Shown piece by piece: positions 36,612 to 44,917 of a DNA stretch of 64,000 nucleotides. Each line of letters begins with the position of its first letter. Within the stretch, counting starts at the first letter, position 1. This DNA is from Caenispirillum salinarum AK4 (GTDB taxonomy: Bacteria > Pseudomonadota > Alphaproteobacteria > Rhodospirillales > Rhodospirillaceae). Both the position numbers and the translations under genes were made by a program. The notes under the pieces were generated by a model. That model made no database searches. It saw nothing but the letters and a program-made list of their open reading frames with translations, and was not told the DNA's origin. Location of the stretch: contig NZ_ANHY01000005.1 of assembly GCF_000315795.1 (NCBI RefSeq), positions 124,001 through 188,000 of the forward strand, in the 5' to 3' direction.

Positions 36612-37142
36612 TCACCCGCCCCGCTTCATCCGGTCCATCACGCCCCGCACGTATCCCGCCAGGTCGCCGGCGGTGTAGAGGTGGCCGGGGATGCCGGCGG
36701 CCTCCGCCGCCTCCAGGTCGCGGCGCTTGTCGCCGATGAGGAAGCTGCGCCCCACCTCCACCGGCCAGTCGCGCAGCAGCCGCAGGATCATTCCAGGCTT
36801 CGGCTTGCGGCAGTCACACTCCGTCGCAAACGGCGCCACCGCGCCGGCCGGGTGGTGGGGGCAGAAGGCGATTGCGTCCACGTGCGCACCCACCTCTGCC
36901 AGATCGCGCGCCATTTCGTCGTGCAGGGCGTGCATCTCGGCCTCGCCGTACATGCCGCGCGCGATGCCCGACTGGTTGGTGACGATGAACACCCACCATC
37001 CGGCGTCGTTCAGCAGCTTTATCGCCTCCCGCGCGCCGGGCATCCACTGCCAGTCGGCCCAGCGATGGACGTAGCCGTGGTCGACGTTGAGCACCCCGTC
37101 GCGGTCGAGGAAGGCGGCGGGGCGCAGGGTGCGGCTGGACAT
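36612..37142 (-). CDS. gmhB: HAD-IIIA phosphatase, GmhB-like (D,D-heptose 1,7-bisphosphate phosphatase)
   Basis: 176 residues. Motif I FLDRDGVLNVD with the nucleophile and acid Asp, TNQSGIARG (motif II), the zinc loop CPHHPAG...CDCRKPKPGM (three Cys, one His) and IGDKRRDLEAAEAAG (motif IV). This matches GmhB, which removes the C7 phosphate in LPS heptose synthesis; related HisB-N enzymes lack this exact context. No other heptose genes are nearby. Divergent from trkH-like gene with 118 bases between. Confidence 0.85.
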   Translation of the reverse strand: MSSRTLRPAAFLDRDGVLNVDHGYVHRWADWQWMPGAREAIKLLNDAGWWVFIVTNQSGIARGMYGEAEMHALHDEMARDLAEVGAHVDAIAFCPHHPAGAVAPFATECDCRKPKPGMILRLLRDWPVEVGRSFLIGDKRRDLEAAEAAGIPGHLYTAGDLAGYVRGVMDRMKRGG

Positions 37143-37260
37143 GGCGGCGGTCTCCTGGCTTGGCGTGCGCGCCCCTCTCCTTACGGCGCGGGCGGCAACC
37201 GTGCAAGGCTCCCTTCCGTTGCGGGAACAGGAGGCTCCACCACGGAAAGGCGAACGGCTC

Positions 37261-38730
37261 ATGGCCGGCAAGGGCGCGGCGGTTCTGGCAAGGCCCGTGC
37301 GGCCGCGCATGGTGGCGGCCTGTTTCGCCGCGCTGGCGCCGTCGCTGGCGCTGGCGCCGGGCGTGCCGGTGCCCGTGGCCCTGCTGCTGCGCGACTGGGA
37401 AACGGCCGTGCGCTGCGCCGTGCCGGTGGTGCTGCTTCTGGGCTTCTGGGCGCTCGGGCGGCGGTGGAGCGCGCTGACGGTGTCCGACGTGCAACGCAAC
37501 GAGGCCCTGCTGGTCTCCGGCCTGAGCTTCATCGCCGGCGCCGCCGCCCTGGCGTGGCCGCTGAAGCCGCAGGAAGTGCCGTGGGACGCGGCGTTCTTCG
37601 AGGCGGTGTCGGCCATCACCTCGACCGGCCTGACCATGTTCCCCGACCCGTCCGCCCACGGGCCGGCGCTGTTGTTCGTGCGCGCCTGGGGGCAGTGGTA
37701 CGGCGGCCTGGCGATCCTGGTTCTGGCGCTGAGCCTGACGGTGCGGCCGGGCGTGCTGTCGCGGCGGCTGGGGCGGATGGAGGCCTCGGAAAGCGACTTC
37801 ATCGGCGGCACCCGGGCACGGGCCAAGCGCGTGCTGTGGGTCTACGGCGCGCTGACGGCGGCCTGCATCGCCGCGCTGTGGGCGCTGACGGGCTCGGGGT
37901 GGGAGGCGCTGCTGCACGGGCTGACGGCGGTCTCGACCGCCGGGTTCTCCAGCCACGGCGACAGCCTGGCGGGGTGGGACTGGCCGGCGCGCGCCGTCAT
38001 CATGGTGTTCGCCCTGGCCGGGGCGGTGTCGCTGCTGTTCTGGTGGCGGCTGCGCGAGGACGGGCCGCGCCACCTGCTACGCGACCGCGAGGCCCAGGCG
38101 CTGGTGGTGCTCATCGTCGGCGGCGCGGCCCTGATCGCCCTGCTGGAGGCCGCCTGGCGCGAGGGCGGCATCTGGGCGGTGGACTGGAGCCTGTTCGGCC
38201 ATGCGCTGTTCCTCTCGGCCAGCGCCCAGACGACCACCGGCTATTCCACGCTCGACCCCGGGCAGATGGCGCCGGCGGCACAGCTTGTGATGATGGCGCA
38301 GATGATGGTCGGCGCCGACCTGGGCTCCACCGGCGGCGGGCTGAAGGTGGCGCGCGTTCTGGTACTGGTGGCCATCGTGCGCACGGCGCTTCTGTCCACC
38401 GCCCTGCCCCGGCACGCCGTCGCCAAGCCGCGCACCCACGGCGGCCCGGTGCACGAGGGCGCGGCGCAGACGGCCATGCTGCTCGCCCTGCTATACGGCG
38501 CGACGATCCTGGTCGGCTGGGGCGTCTGCCTGGCGGCGGACGCGCCCCCCATGGCGGCCCTGTTCGAGGTGATTTCGGCCACCTCCACCGTCGGGCTGTC
38601 GGCGGGTGTGACGGGGCTGGAGGCGCCGGGGGCCGTCAAGGCGACGCTCATCGTCTGCATGCTGCTGGGGCGCGTGGAGTTCCTGGCGCTGCTGATCGCG
38701 CTCGCGCCCCGCACCTGGAAGGGAGGATGA
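37261..38730 (+). CDS. TrkH/KtrB-type potassium uptake membrane subunit
   Basis: 489 residues, about ten membrane helices in four M1-P-M2 repeats. The four filter loops are visible: AITSTGLTMF, AVSTAGFSSH, QTTTGYSTLD and ATSTVGLSAG, each with the central Gly needed for K+ selectivity. It forms the K+ channel of a Trk/Ktr system with the cytosolic NAD-binding protein encoded 4 bases downstream. Confidence 0.9.
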   Translation: MAGKGAAVLARPVRPRMVAACFAALAPSLALAPGVPVPVALLLRDWETAVRCAVPVVLLLGFWALGRRWSALTVSDVQRNEALLVSGLSFIAGAAALAWPLKPQEVPWDAAFFEAVSAITSTGLTMFPDPSAHGPALLFVRAWGQWYGGLAILVLALSLTVRPGVLSRRLGRMEASESDFIGGTRARAKRVLWVYGALTAACIAALWALTGSGWEALLHGLTAVSTAGFSSHGDSLAGWDWPARAVIMVFALAGAVSLLFWWRLREDGPRHLLRDREAQALVVLIVGGAALIALLEAAWREGGIWAVDWSLFGHALFLSASAQTTTGYSTLDPGQMAPAAQLVMMAQMMVGADLGSTGGGLKVARVLVLVAIVRTALLSTALPRHAVAKPRTHGGPVHEGAAQTAMLLALLYGATILVGWGVCLAADAPPMAALFEVISATSTVGLSAGVTGLEAPGAVKATLIVCMLLGRVEFLALLIALAPRTWKGG

Positions 38731-38734
38731 TTTC

Positions 38735-39451
38735 ATGCGACTGGTCTGCATCGGCGCCGGCCCGCTGACGCTCAACATCGTGCGCATGCTGGTGGACAAG
38801 GGCCACGACATCGTCATCATCGAGCAGGACCGCGCCCGCATCGAGGACCTGACGGAAGACCTGGACGTCGGCTTTCTGCACGGCGACGGCGCCAAGCCCA
38901 TGATCCAGCGCGAGGCCAAGCCCGCGGAATCCGACGCGCTGCTGTGCCTCACCGACGACGACGAGGACAACATCCTCGCCGCCCTGGTCGGCCGGCAACT
39001 GGGGTTTCCGCGGGTGATCCCGAAGATCCAGGACGCCGACTTCCTGGGCATCTGCGAGGAACTGGGCCTGGAGAACACCATCATCCCCGACCAGACCATG
39101 GCGCGCCATGTCGTCGACCTGGTGGTGGCGGGGGCGGACGCGGACCTGTCGGCCTTCATCGGCGGCGGCGTGCGGTTCTACAGCTTCGAGGTGACCGAGG
39201 ACGAGGCCGGCCCCTGCACCGACCTGGACCTGCCGGAAAAGACCCGCCCCGTCCTCATCCAGCGCGGCGAGGACTTCGAACTGGCCGAGGAGGCCTCGGA
39301 GGTTCAGGCCGGCGACCGCGTGCTGCTGGTCACCCACGTCGACCACCTGTCGGAACTGCGCGACCGCTGGCCCGCCCGCCATGTCCGCGAGGGCGAGCAG
39401 CAGGACGGGCGTCAGGGCAGGGACAAGAGCAAGCGCAACGGCGCGGATTGA
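38735..39451 (+). CDS. TrkA/KtrA-type potassium uptake regulatory protein
   Basis: 238 residues. An RCK_N Rossmann domain starts with MRLVCIGAGPLTLNIVRML and has IIEQDRARIE for NAD binding; an RCK_C domain follows (about 140-220). A single RCK unit, half the size of E. coli TrkA, so it should assemble as a Ktr-like octamer that gates TrkH on nucleotide binding. GGGAGG upstream. The charged tail (EGEQQDGRQGRDKSKRNG) is unusual and probably disordered. Confidence 0.88.
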   Translation: MRLVCIGAGPLTLNIVRMLVDKGHDIVIIEQDRARIEDLTEDLDVGFLHGDGAKPMIQREAKPAESDALLCLTDDDEDNILAALVGRQLGFPRVIPKIQDADFLGICEELGLENTIIPDQTMARHVVDLVVAGADADLSAFIGGGVRFYSFEVTEDEAGPCTDLDLPEKTRPVLIQRGEDFELAEEASEVQAGDRVLLVTHVDHLSELRDRWPARHVREGEQQDGRQGRDKSKRNGAD

Positions 39452-39547
39452 CCTCCGCTCGCCGCGCAACCCGGTCATGAGGAACGGCCCGCACATCCGC
39501 CGCGTACACCGCCTGAGCCTTCATCCACGTCATCCGGAGCATGGCCC

Positions 39548-40990
39548 ATGGACCTAGACCCGCTTTTGCTGTCGCGCATCCAGTTCGGGTTCGTGGTGTC
39601 CTTCCACATCCTGTTCCCGGCCTTCACCATCGGGCTTTCCGTCTACATCGCGCTGCTGGAAATCCTGCACCAGGTGACGAAGAACGACGTCTGGGGACGG
39701 CTGTCGCGGTTCTGGATCAAGATCTTCGGCGTCTCGTTCGGCATGGGCGTCGTGTCGGGCATCGTCATGTCCTATCAGTTCGGCATGAACTGGAGCGCCT
39801 TTTCCGCCGCCACCGGCAACGTGCTGGGGCCGCTTCTGACATACGAGGTGCTGACGGCCTTCTTCCTGGAGGCGACGTTCCTGGGCGTGCTGCTGCTGGG
39901 CCGCAACAAGGTGCCGCCGACGGTCTTCACCCTCGCGGCCGTCATGGTGGCGCTGGGGACGTTGGCGTCCAGCTTCTGGATCCTCTCGGCCAATTCGTGG
40001 ATGCACACCCCCGACGGGTACGAGCTTCTGGACGACGGCACCTTCGTGGTGACCAGCTGGTGGGATGCGGTGTTCAACCCCAGCTTCCCCTACCGCCTGG
40101 CGCACATGGTCACCGCCGCCCTACTGACGACGGGCTTCTGCGTGCTGGCGGTCTCCGCCTGGAAGATCCGGCGCTCCGAGGCCGTGGCGGAAAGCCGCAC
40201 CATGATGTCCATGACGCTCTGGCTGCTGCTGGTCCTGGCCCCGCTTCAGGTGTTCATCGGCGACCTGCACGGGCTGAACACGCTGGAGCACCAGCCCGCC
40301 AAGCTGGCGGCCATGGAGGGGCACTTTCATACGAACACGGACGAGCCCATGCCGCTCACCCTGTTCGGCTGGCCGGACATGGAGAACGCCGAGATGGACT
40401 GGGCGGTCAACATCCCCTACGCCGGCAGCCTGATCCTCACCCACAGCTGGGACGGCACGGTGGCGGGGCTGGACCAGTTCCCGCGCGAGGACTGGCCGAC
40501 GGTCCCCTACGTCTTCTACAGCTTCCGCCTGATGGTCGGCCTGGGCTTCCTGATGGTCGCCATGGCGGTGATCGGCAATGTCATGCGGCCCGGCGGGCGG
40601 GTCTACCGCTCGCGCGCCTACCTGACGGCGGCGACGTGGTGCCTGCCCATCGGCTTCATCGCCATCCTGGCCGGCTGGGTGACCACCGAACACGGCCGCC
40701 AGCCCTGGGTGGTCCAGGACCTGATGCGCACCGCCGACGGGGTGACGCCCAGCCTGACCGGCGGCGACGTGGCCTACAGCTTCACGCTGTTCATCCTGGC
40801 CTACGCCATCATCTTCCCGGTCGGCATCTGGTTCATCCGCAAGCTGGTCATCAAGGGCCCGCCGACCGAGATCAGCCCGCCGCCAAGACAGCTCGTCAGC
40901 GGCCCGGGCGTGCCCCAGGCCGCCGGCCAGGGGGTGACCTCCGCCCGCCCGCGCAACGCCACCGGCACCACGGGGAGCACCGCGCAATGA
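39548..40990 (+). CDS. cydA: Cytochrome bd-type quinol oxidase subunit I, cyanide-insensitive (CIO) class
   Basis: 480 residues, nine membrane helices. Haem ligand His near FHILFPAF and in YRLAHMVTAAL, the quinol/haem motif region GDLHGLNTLEHQPAKLAAME and GRQPW. The Q-loop is short, which groups it with CIO-type bd oxidases rather than E. coli CydA. It oxidises quinol and reduces oxygen without pumping protons, a bypass of the alternative complex III-caa3 chain under low oxygen or stress. ATGA overlap with cydB. Confidence 0.95.
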   Translation: MDLDPLLLSRIQFGFVVSFHILFPAFTIGLSVYIALLEILHQVTKNDVWGRLSRFWIKIFGVSFGMGVVSGIVMSYQFGMNWSAFSAATGNVLGPLLTYEVLTAFFLEATFLGVLLLGRNKVPPTVFTLAAVMVALGTLASSFWILSANSWMHTPDGYELLDDGTFVVTSWWDAVFNPSFPYRLAHMVTAALLTTGFCVLAVSAWKIRRSEAVAESRTMMSMTLWLLLVLAPLQVFIGDLHGLNTLEHQPAKLAAMEGHFHTNTDEPMPLTLFGWPDMENAEMDWAVNIPYAGSLILTHSWDGTVAGLDQFPREDWPTVPYVFYSFRLMVGLGFLMVAMAVIGNVMRPGGRVYRSRAYLTAATWCLPIGFIAILAGWVTTEHGRQPWVVQDLMRTADGVTPSLTGGDVAYSFTLFILAYAIIFPVGIWFIRKLVIKGPPTEISPPPRQLVSGPGVPQAAGQGVTSARPRNATGTTGSTAQ

Positions 40991-42048
40991 CCGACGCGCT
41001 CAGCCTGGACCTCACCCTCATCGCCGCCGGCATCCTCGCCATCGGCGTGTTCATGTACGTGCTTCTGGACGGCTTCGACCTGGGCATCGGCATCCTGTAT
41101 CCGTTCGCCCCGGCGGAACACTCCCGCGACCTGATGATGGACAGCGTCGCACCCGTGTGGGACGGCAACGAGACTTGGCTGGTGCTGGGCGGCACGGCCC
41201 TGCTGGCGGCCTTTCCCATCGCCTATGCGGTGCTGCTGGCCGCCTTCTACGTGCCGCTGATGGTCATGCTGATCGGCCTCATCTTCCGGGGCGTGTGCTT
41301 CGAGTTCCGCGCCCAGGGCGGGCCGTCGAAGGGCTGGTGGTCGGCCGGCTTCTTCGGCGGATCGCTGGCCGCGACGTTTGCACAGGGCGTGGTTCTGGGC
41401 ACCTTCATCGCCGGCGTGCCGGTGGAAAACGGCCAGTACGCCGGCGACGGCATGGCCTGGGCCGCGCCCTTCCCGCTGCTCTGCGGCGTCGGGCTGGTGC
41501 TCGGCTACGCCCTGCTGGGCGCCGGCTGGACGCTGATGAAGACCGAAGGCGTCACCCACGACTGGGCCTGGAGCCTGCTGCGCCCGCTGGCGCTTGGCGT
41601 GCTGACGATCGCCGTGGCGGTCAGCGTCTGGACCCCGTTCCTGCACCCGTGGATCACGGCGCGCTGGTTCTCCTGGCCCGGCAGCCTGTTCGTGGCGCCG
41701 TGGCCCCTGCTGGGCCTTCTGTGCCTGGGTATCCTGTGGTACGCGCAGCGGCGCATCCATGCCCGGCGCTCGCCCGTCCGCCCCGGGCCGCTGTTCCTGA
41801 AAAGCTGGGAGTCGGTGCCCTTCCTGGCGACGATGGGGCTGTTCCTGTGCTCCTACGCCGGGCTGGCGCTGACGCTGTGGCCCTACGTGATTCCGCCCGA
41901 CATCAGCATCTACACGGCCGCCGCCGCGCCCTCGGCGCAGAAGTTCGTGCTGGTGGGGCTGGGCGTCCTGGTGCCGGTGACCATCGGCTATACCGCGTGG
42001 TCCTACTGGGTGTTCCGCGGCAAGGTTTCCGGCGACGCACACTACTAG
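40987..42048 (+). CDS. cydB: Cytochrome bd-type quinol oxidase subunit II
   Basis: 353 residues with eight or nine membrane helices. The start FMYVLLDGFDLGIGILYPF and SVAPVWDGNETWLVLGGTAL are the conserved CydB/CioB segments. It supports haem assembly in subunit I. No cydX-like small ORF was recognised after it, as usual for CIO operons. Confidence 0.95.
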   Translation: MTDALSLDLTLIAAGILAIGVFMYVLLDGFDLGIGILYPFAPAEHSRDLMMDSVAPVWDGNETWLVLGGTALLAAFPIAYAVLLAAFYVPLMVMLIGLIFRGVCFEFRAQGGPSKGWWSAGFFGGSLAATFAQGVVLGTFIAGVPVENGQYAGDGMAWAAPFPLLCGVGLVLGYALLGAGWTLMKTEGVTHDWAWSLLRPLALGVLTIAVAVSVWTPFLHPWITARWFSWPGSLFVAPWPLLGLLCLGILWYAQRRIHARRSPVRPGPLFLKSWESVPFLATMGLFLCSYAGLALTLWPYVIPPDISIYTAAAAPSAQKFVLVGLGVLVPVTIGYTAWSYWVFRGKVSGDAHY

Positions 42049-42150
42049 ACGTCGAGCGACTCGGGGAACGCCGGTTTTAGCGAAAATTGCGCCCAGCGTG
42101 CGGCAAAGGGGCGGGCCCGGCGGCACGGGCACCGCGCCCTCGGGCGCGGA

Positions 42151-42360
42151 TCAGAGCTGGTTCACCCGGTCCGTATAGACCGAATAGGGCCGGCCCTGCT
42201 CTCCGGTGCCGGCATAGCGCACGCGCTGCGCGCGGGAGTACGCCTGGTCCAGGCGGCTCTGGCGGGCCTGGCGGCGGTTTTCGCGCGCGCCCATGAGGGC
42301 GGCGGGCAGCAGCACCAGGATCAGCGCAATGCCCGCAATGAACATCCAGGTTTCGGTCAT
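42151..42360 (-). CDS. Small single-span membrane protein
   Basis: 69 residues: one N-terminal helix (about 5-24, MFIAGIALILVLLPAALM) and a basic, Arg- and Gln-rich tail. No domain recognised. It converges on cydB with about 100 bases between. Only GTGAGTG-like sequence lies before the ATG, so the start and even the gene are moderately supported. Confidence 0.5.
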   Translation of the reverse strand: MTETWMFIAGIALILVLLPAALMGARENRRQARQSRLDQAYSRAQRVRYAGTGEQGRPYSVYTDRVNQL

Positions 42361-42493
42361 CGGTCGACACTCACAAGGACGGATAAGGCCCTACCCCCTT
42401 CGGCCAGGGCACGCAGGCATGGTACATCCGCTTGGCGTTGACGTTCAACAGCAAGACTGATCCTCAACCCCGTGGCACATCGGCAAAAGAAAA

Positions 42494-42521
42494 CCGGGCC
42501 GGCGATCGCGCGCCGGCCCGG
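42494..42521 (-). terminator. Strong bidirectional terminator
   Basis: Perfect 11-bp GC stem (42494-42504 and 42511-42521) with a 6-base loop; A-rich before (AAAAGAAAA) and T-rich after (CTTTCTT), so it can end transcription either way. It closes the minus-strand 65-residue gene 24 bases away. Confidence 0.85.
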
Positions 42522-42545
42522 CCTTTCTTGGACCAAGGTCGAACG

Positions 42546-42743
42546 TCAGGCGCATTTGCGCAGGGGCGGAAGCTCCTGGATCAGAAGCTCGCGGTCACGC
42601 AGGCCGGCCCGCGCCCTTTCCACATGCGCCCACACCACGTCGGGCGACAGGCGATCGCGACGCATGACCGCAAGGGTAACCTCGTCGGTCATCAATTCGT
42701 GCAGCGGCGGTTCCACGCCCGCCTTCCTGTAAAGCCCGCTCAC
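42546..42743 (-). CDS. Small conserved helical protein (GTG start)
   Basis: 65 residues, probably all helical, with LHELMTDEVTLAVMRRDRLS and VVWAHVERARAGLRDRELL. The GTG is chosen because GGGAGGA lies nine bases upstream and no ATG fits; an internal ATG would cut 17 residues. Ends just before a strong terminator, supporting an own transcript. Function unknown; size and charge would suit a regulator or adaptor. Confidence 0.6.
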   Translation of the reverse strand: MSGLYRKAGVEPPLHELMTDEVTLAVMRRDRLSPDVVWAHVERARAGLRDRELLIQELPPLRKCA

Positions 42744-43035
42744 GGCGTTGCGTCCTCCCGAGACTTGGTTTGGGGCCTTCCCTTTGCCGATTGCCGCCAA
42801 AATAGCGACGAACCGGGACCCTTTTATGACGCCCTGGTTGTTTGTTCGTGACGCGCGGACCACCGGCACCTCCCAGAACCGACCGGCGGCGTGACGCCCG
42901 CGCGCGCACCGTGGGGGCGACCCTATCCACGGTACGGGCATCTAAACACGGAAGCGGCGGGATCGTTCCAACACTGTTGAAGAAAAATTCAGGAAAAAGG
43001 AATCGGCGGAAGACCGCTCGTATACACACGGGACC

Positions 43036-43506
43036 TCAAGGATTTCGTGCCTGCTGCTTCTGGAGTACGTCTTCCGGCCAGCGCGATTTGATGTAGGCCA
43101 GCGACGCCCAGATTTCCCGATCCGTCAGAACATCCTCATAAGCCGGCATGTTGCTCACGTACCCCTCGGGCGCGAAGGGCTCCACGCCGTATTTGGTGAT
43201 GTCGAACAGCTGCTGGTCGGGATGGTGCCAGGTGTGGCCGGTCTCGTCGTGGGGCGGGGCCGGCAGGGTGCCGTCGGGATTGCGGCTGCGCCAGTCCGGC
43301 TCCCCCTCCAGCGCCAGGCCGTGGCAGGCGGCGCAATGCTCGGCATAAACCTGGCGCCCCTCGGCCACCAGCGCGGCGTCGGTCGGGTCCGCCTGGGGAC
43401 CGCCGCTGCCGCCGCTGAGCATCCACCCGCCATAGGCGGCACCGCCCGCGAGAACGGCTCCGATCAGGGCGGCCTTCACGAGCCGGGCGGGGGAACGTGG
43501 GGGCAT
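43036..43506 (-). CDS. Monohaem c-type cytochrome
   Basis: 156 residues. An uncleaved or cleaved N-terminal helix (about 9-30) and a class I cytochrome c domain with haem site EHCAACHGLALEG and possible Met ligand in VSNMPAYEDVL. Such proteins carry electrons in the periplasm; a role with the caa3 oxidase or another dehydrogenase is possible. It lies 75 bases downstream of a symporter gene on the same strand and may share its transcript. Confidence 0.85.
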   Translation of the reverse strand: MPPRSPARLVKAALIGAVLAGGAAYGGWMLSGGSGGPQADPTDAALVAEGRQVYAEHCAACHGLALEGEPDWRSRNPDGTLPAPPHDETGHTWHHPDQQLFDITKYGVEPFAPEGYVSNMPAYEDVLTDREIWASLAYIKSRWPEDVLQKQQARNP

Positions 43507-43581
43507 GGCAGGTCTCCGGGGTGTCTGGGGGCGCGTGGCGTCTGACGGACCATATGGGTGAAGCCTTCCCGGGCTGGAAGG

Positions 43582-44502
43582 TCAAGCCGCGGCCCGCAGC
43601 CGCTGGTAAAGGGGCGTCAGCACCGCCGGCAGGATGTAGATGGGAAACTGGCCCAGCGCAAAGTACAGCGGCACGTCCGGGTGCACGCCCGCGGGCAGAA
43701 CCGCCAGCAGCAGCGCCATGTTGCAGTTGCCGCTGACCAACCCCACCGTCAGCGCCGCGCGCCGGCCCATCCACCAGAACAGGGCCGCCCCCGCCGCCTG
43801 AAGCCCCAGGTTGGCCGCGAAGCTGCCCAGGATGATCAGCACCGTCCGCACCGGGTTCGCCAGAAGCTCCGCCGTCACGCCGTCCATGATGGCGATGGCG
43901 AACAGCACCAGGAAGACCACCGACCCGGCGTCGATGGCCTGCCCGTGCTGCTCCAACCGGGCCCGCCCCAGCAGGTGGCGCAGCAGGACGGCGCCGCCGA
44001 CGCTGAACGCCACCAGACCGGCCAGCCTGAGCGTCAGCTCCCACGGCGCGATATCCAGCGGCAGCTGCGCCAGAAGCTCGGCCGCATAGGGTGCCGACAG
44101 GGGCGTGAGCAGCGTCGCCGCGACCACCACGACCAGCGCCAGCGAGCCCTCAAGCCCGAGCAGCATCGCCAGCGCCGGCGACGACATGATGGGTGCCGAC
44201 GCCGCCATCAGGATCAACGCCGCCCGCAGGCCCGCCGACAGGTCCAGGGCCGAAACGGCGGCCGCCATGACCACCGGCGCCCCCACCAGCACCCACGCCA
44301 GCACCAGCGCCACCCGGCCCGGCCGGCGGAACGTTCCCAGCACCGCCGCCCAGTCCATGCGCAGCATCGCCAGGATCAGCAGCACCGCCACCGCCGGCGG
44401 CAGCAACGGCCGCAGCGCATGGGCCAGGTCCGGCAGGATCAGCCCGGCGAAGACGCTCAGGAACAGGAACCAGCGGGAATGGCGGACGAGGAAGGCGGTC
44501 AT
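43582..44502 (-). CDS. BASS-type (bile acid:Na+ symporter-like) membrane transporter
   Basis: 306 residues with nine or ten membrane segments and two repeat halves. GLVSGNCNMALLLAVLPAG and ASAPIMSSPALAMLLG resemble the crossover regions of BASS/SBF transporters, which move organic anions or arsenite with Na+. Substrate is not predictable. Upstream lies a 415-bp repeat-bearing gap that must hold its promoter. Confidence 0.7.
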   Translation of the reverse strand: MTAFLVRHSRWFLFLSVFAGLILPDLAHALRPLLPPAVAVLLILAMLRMDWAAVLGTFRRPGRVALVLAWVLVGAPVVMAAAVSALDLSAGLRAALILMAASAPIMSSPALAMLLGLEGSLALVVVVAATLLTPLSAPYAAELLAQLPLDIAPWELTLRLAGLVAFSVGGAVLLRHLLGRARLEQHGQAIDAGSVVFLVLFAIAIMDGVTAELLANPVRTVLIILGSFAANLGLQAAGAALFWWMGRRAALTVGLVSGNCNMALLLAVLPAGVHPDVPLYFALGQFPIYILPAVLTPLYQRLRAAA

Positions 44503-44549
44503 GGGAGTACGGCACGCGAGGCCCGCCCACCCTCGCGCCCACGATCGTC

Positions 44550-44569
44550 ATTCCTGCGAAAGCAGGAAT
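44550..44569. repeat. Palindromic repeat copy 1
   Basis: ATTCCTGC-GAAA-GCAGGAAT, a perfect 8-bp stem with a GNRA-type loop. This kind of intergenic palindrome is common in many proteobacteria. Confidence 0.75.
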
Positions 44570-44712
44570 GCACAAACGCCGTCTGCCGCCCCCGCACAGC
44601 GAGCGCTGCGCGCTTGGGGCTCCCGCCCCAAACCCCGGCCGGGACGCGCAGCTTCCCGGACCCTTCAGTTTTCCGAGACCTGGAAGCCCGGTGGCGGACG
44701 CCGGAGGTGGCC

Positions 44713-44728
44713 CCCTGCTTTCGCAGGG
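44713..44728. repeat. Palindromic repeat copy 2 (inverted, degenerate)
   Basis: CCCTGC-TTTC-GCAGGG, the same element in opposite orientation with a shorter stem, followed by a T-rich stretch, so it may also terminate plus-strand transcription. Confidence 0.65.
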
Positions 44729-44774
44729 ATGACGTTGATTTTCTATTTTTTAAACAAGCATCTACATAACCGCC

Positions 44775-44794
44775 ATTCCTGCGAAAGCAGGAAT
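44775..44794. repeat. Palindromic repeat copy 3
   Basis: Identical 20-base core to copy 1, in the same orientation, 225 bases further on. Confidence 0.75.
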
Positions 44795-44917
44795 CCCCAT
44801 CCGCTGCCGGACGATTCGCGACACGAACAGGAACCTGAAGGGTTCGGGAACCCGTGTTTCCCGAGCGGGGGGATCGGGGGGCGGCCGCCCCCCGTGCACG
44901 GCTCAGCCAGCACGCTC

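Larger units (their letters stand above)
44503..44917. other. Intergenic repeat cluster
   Basis: No gene. Contains three copies of a short palindromic repeat (listed separately) and an inverted pair, 44653-44668 with 44835-44850 (15 of 16 bases). Also an AT-rich stretch at 44735-44770. Lies between the start of the symporter gene and the end of dctM. Confidence 0.7.
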
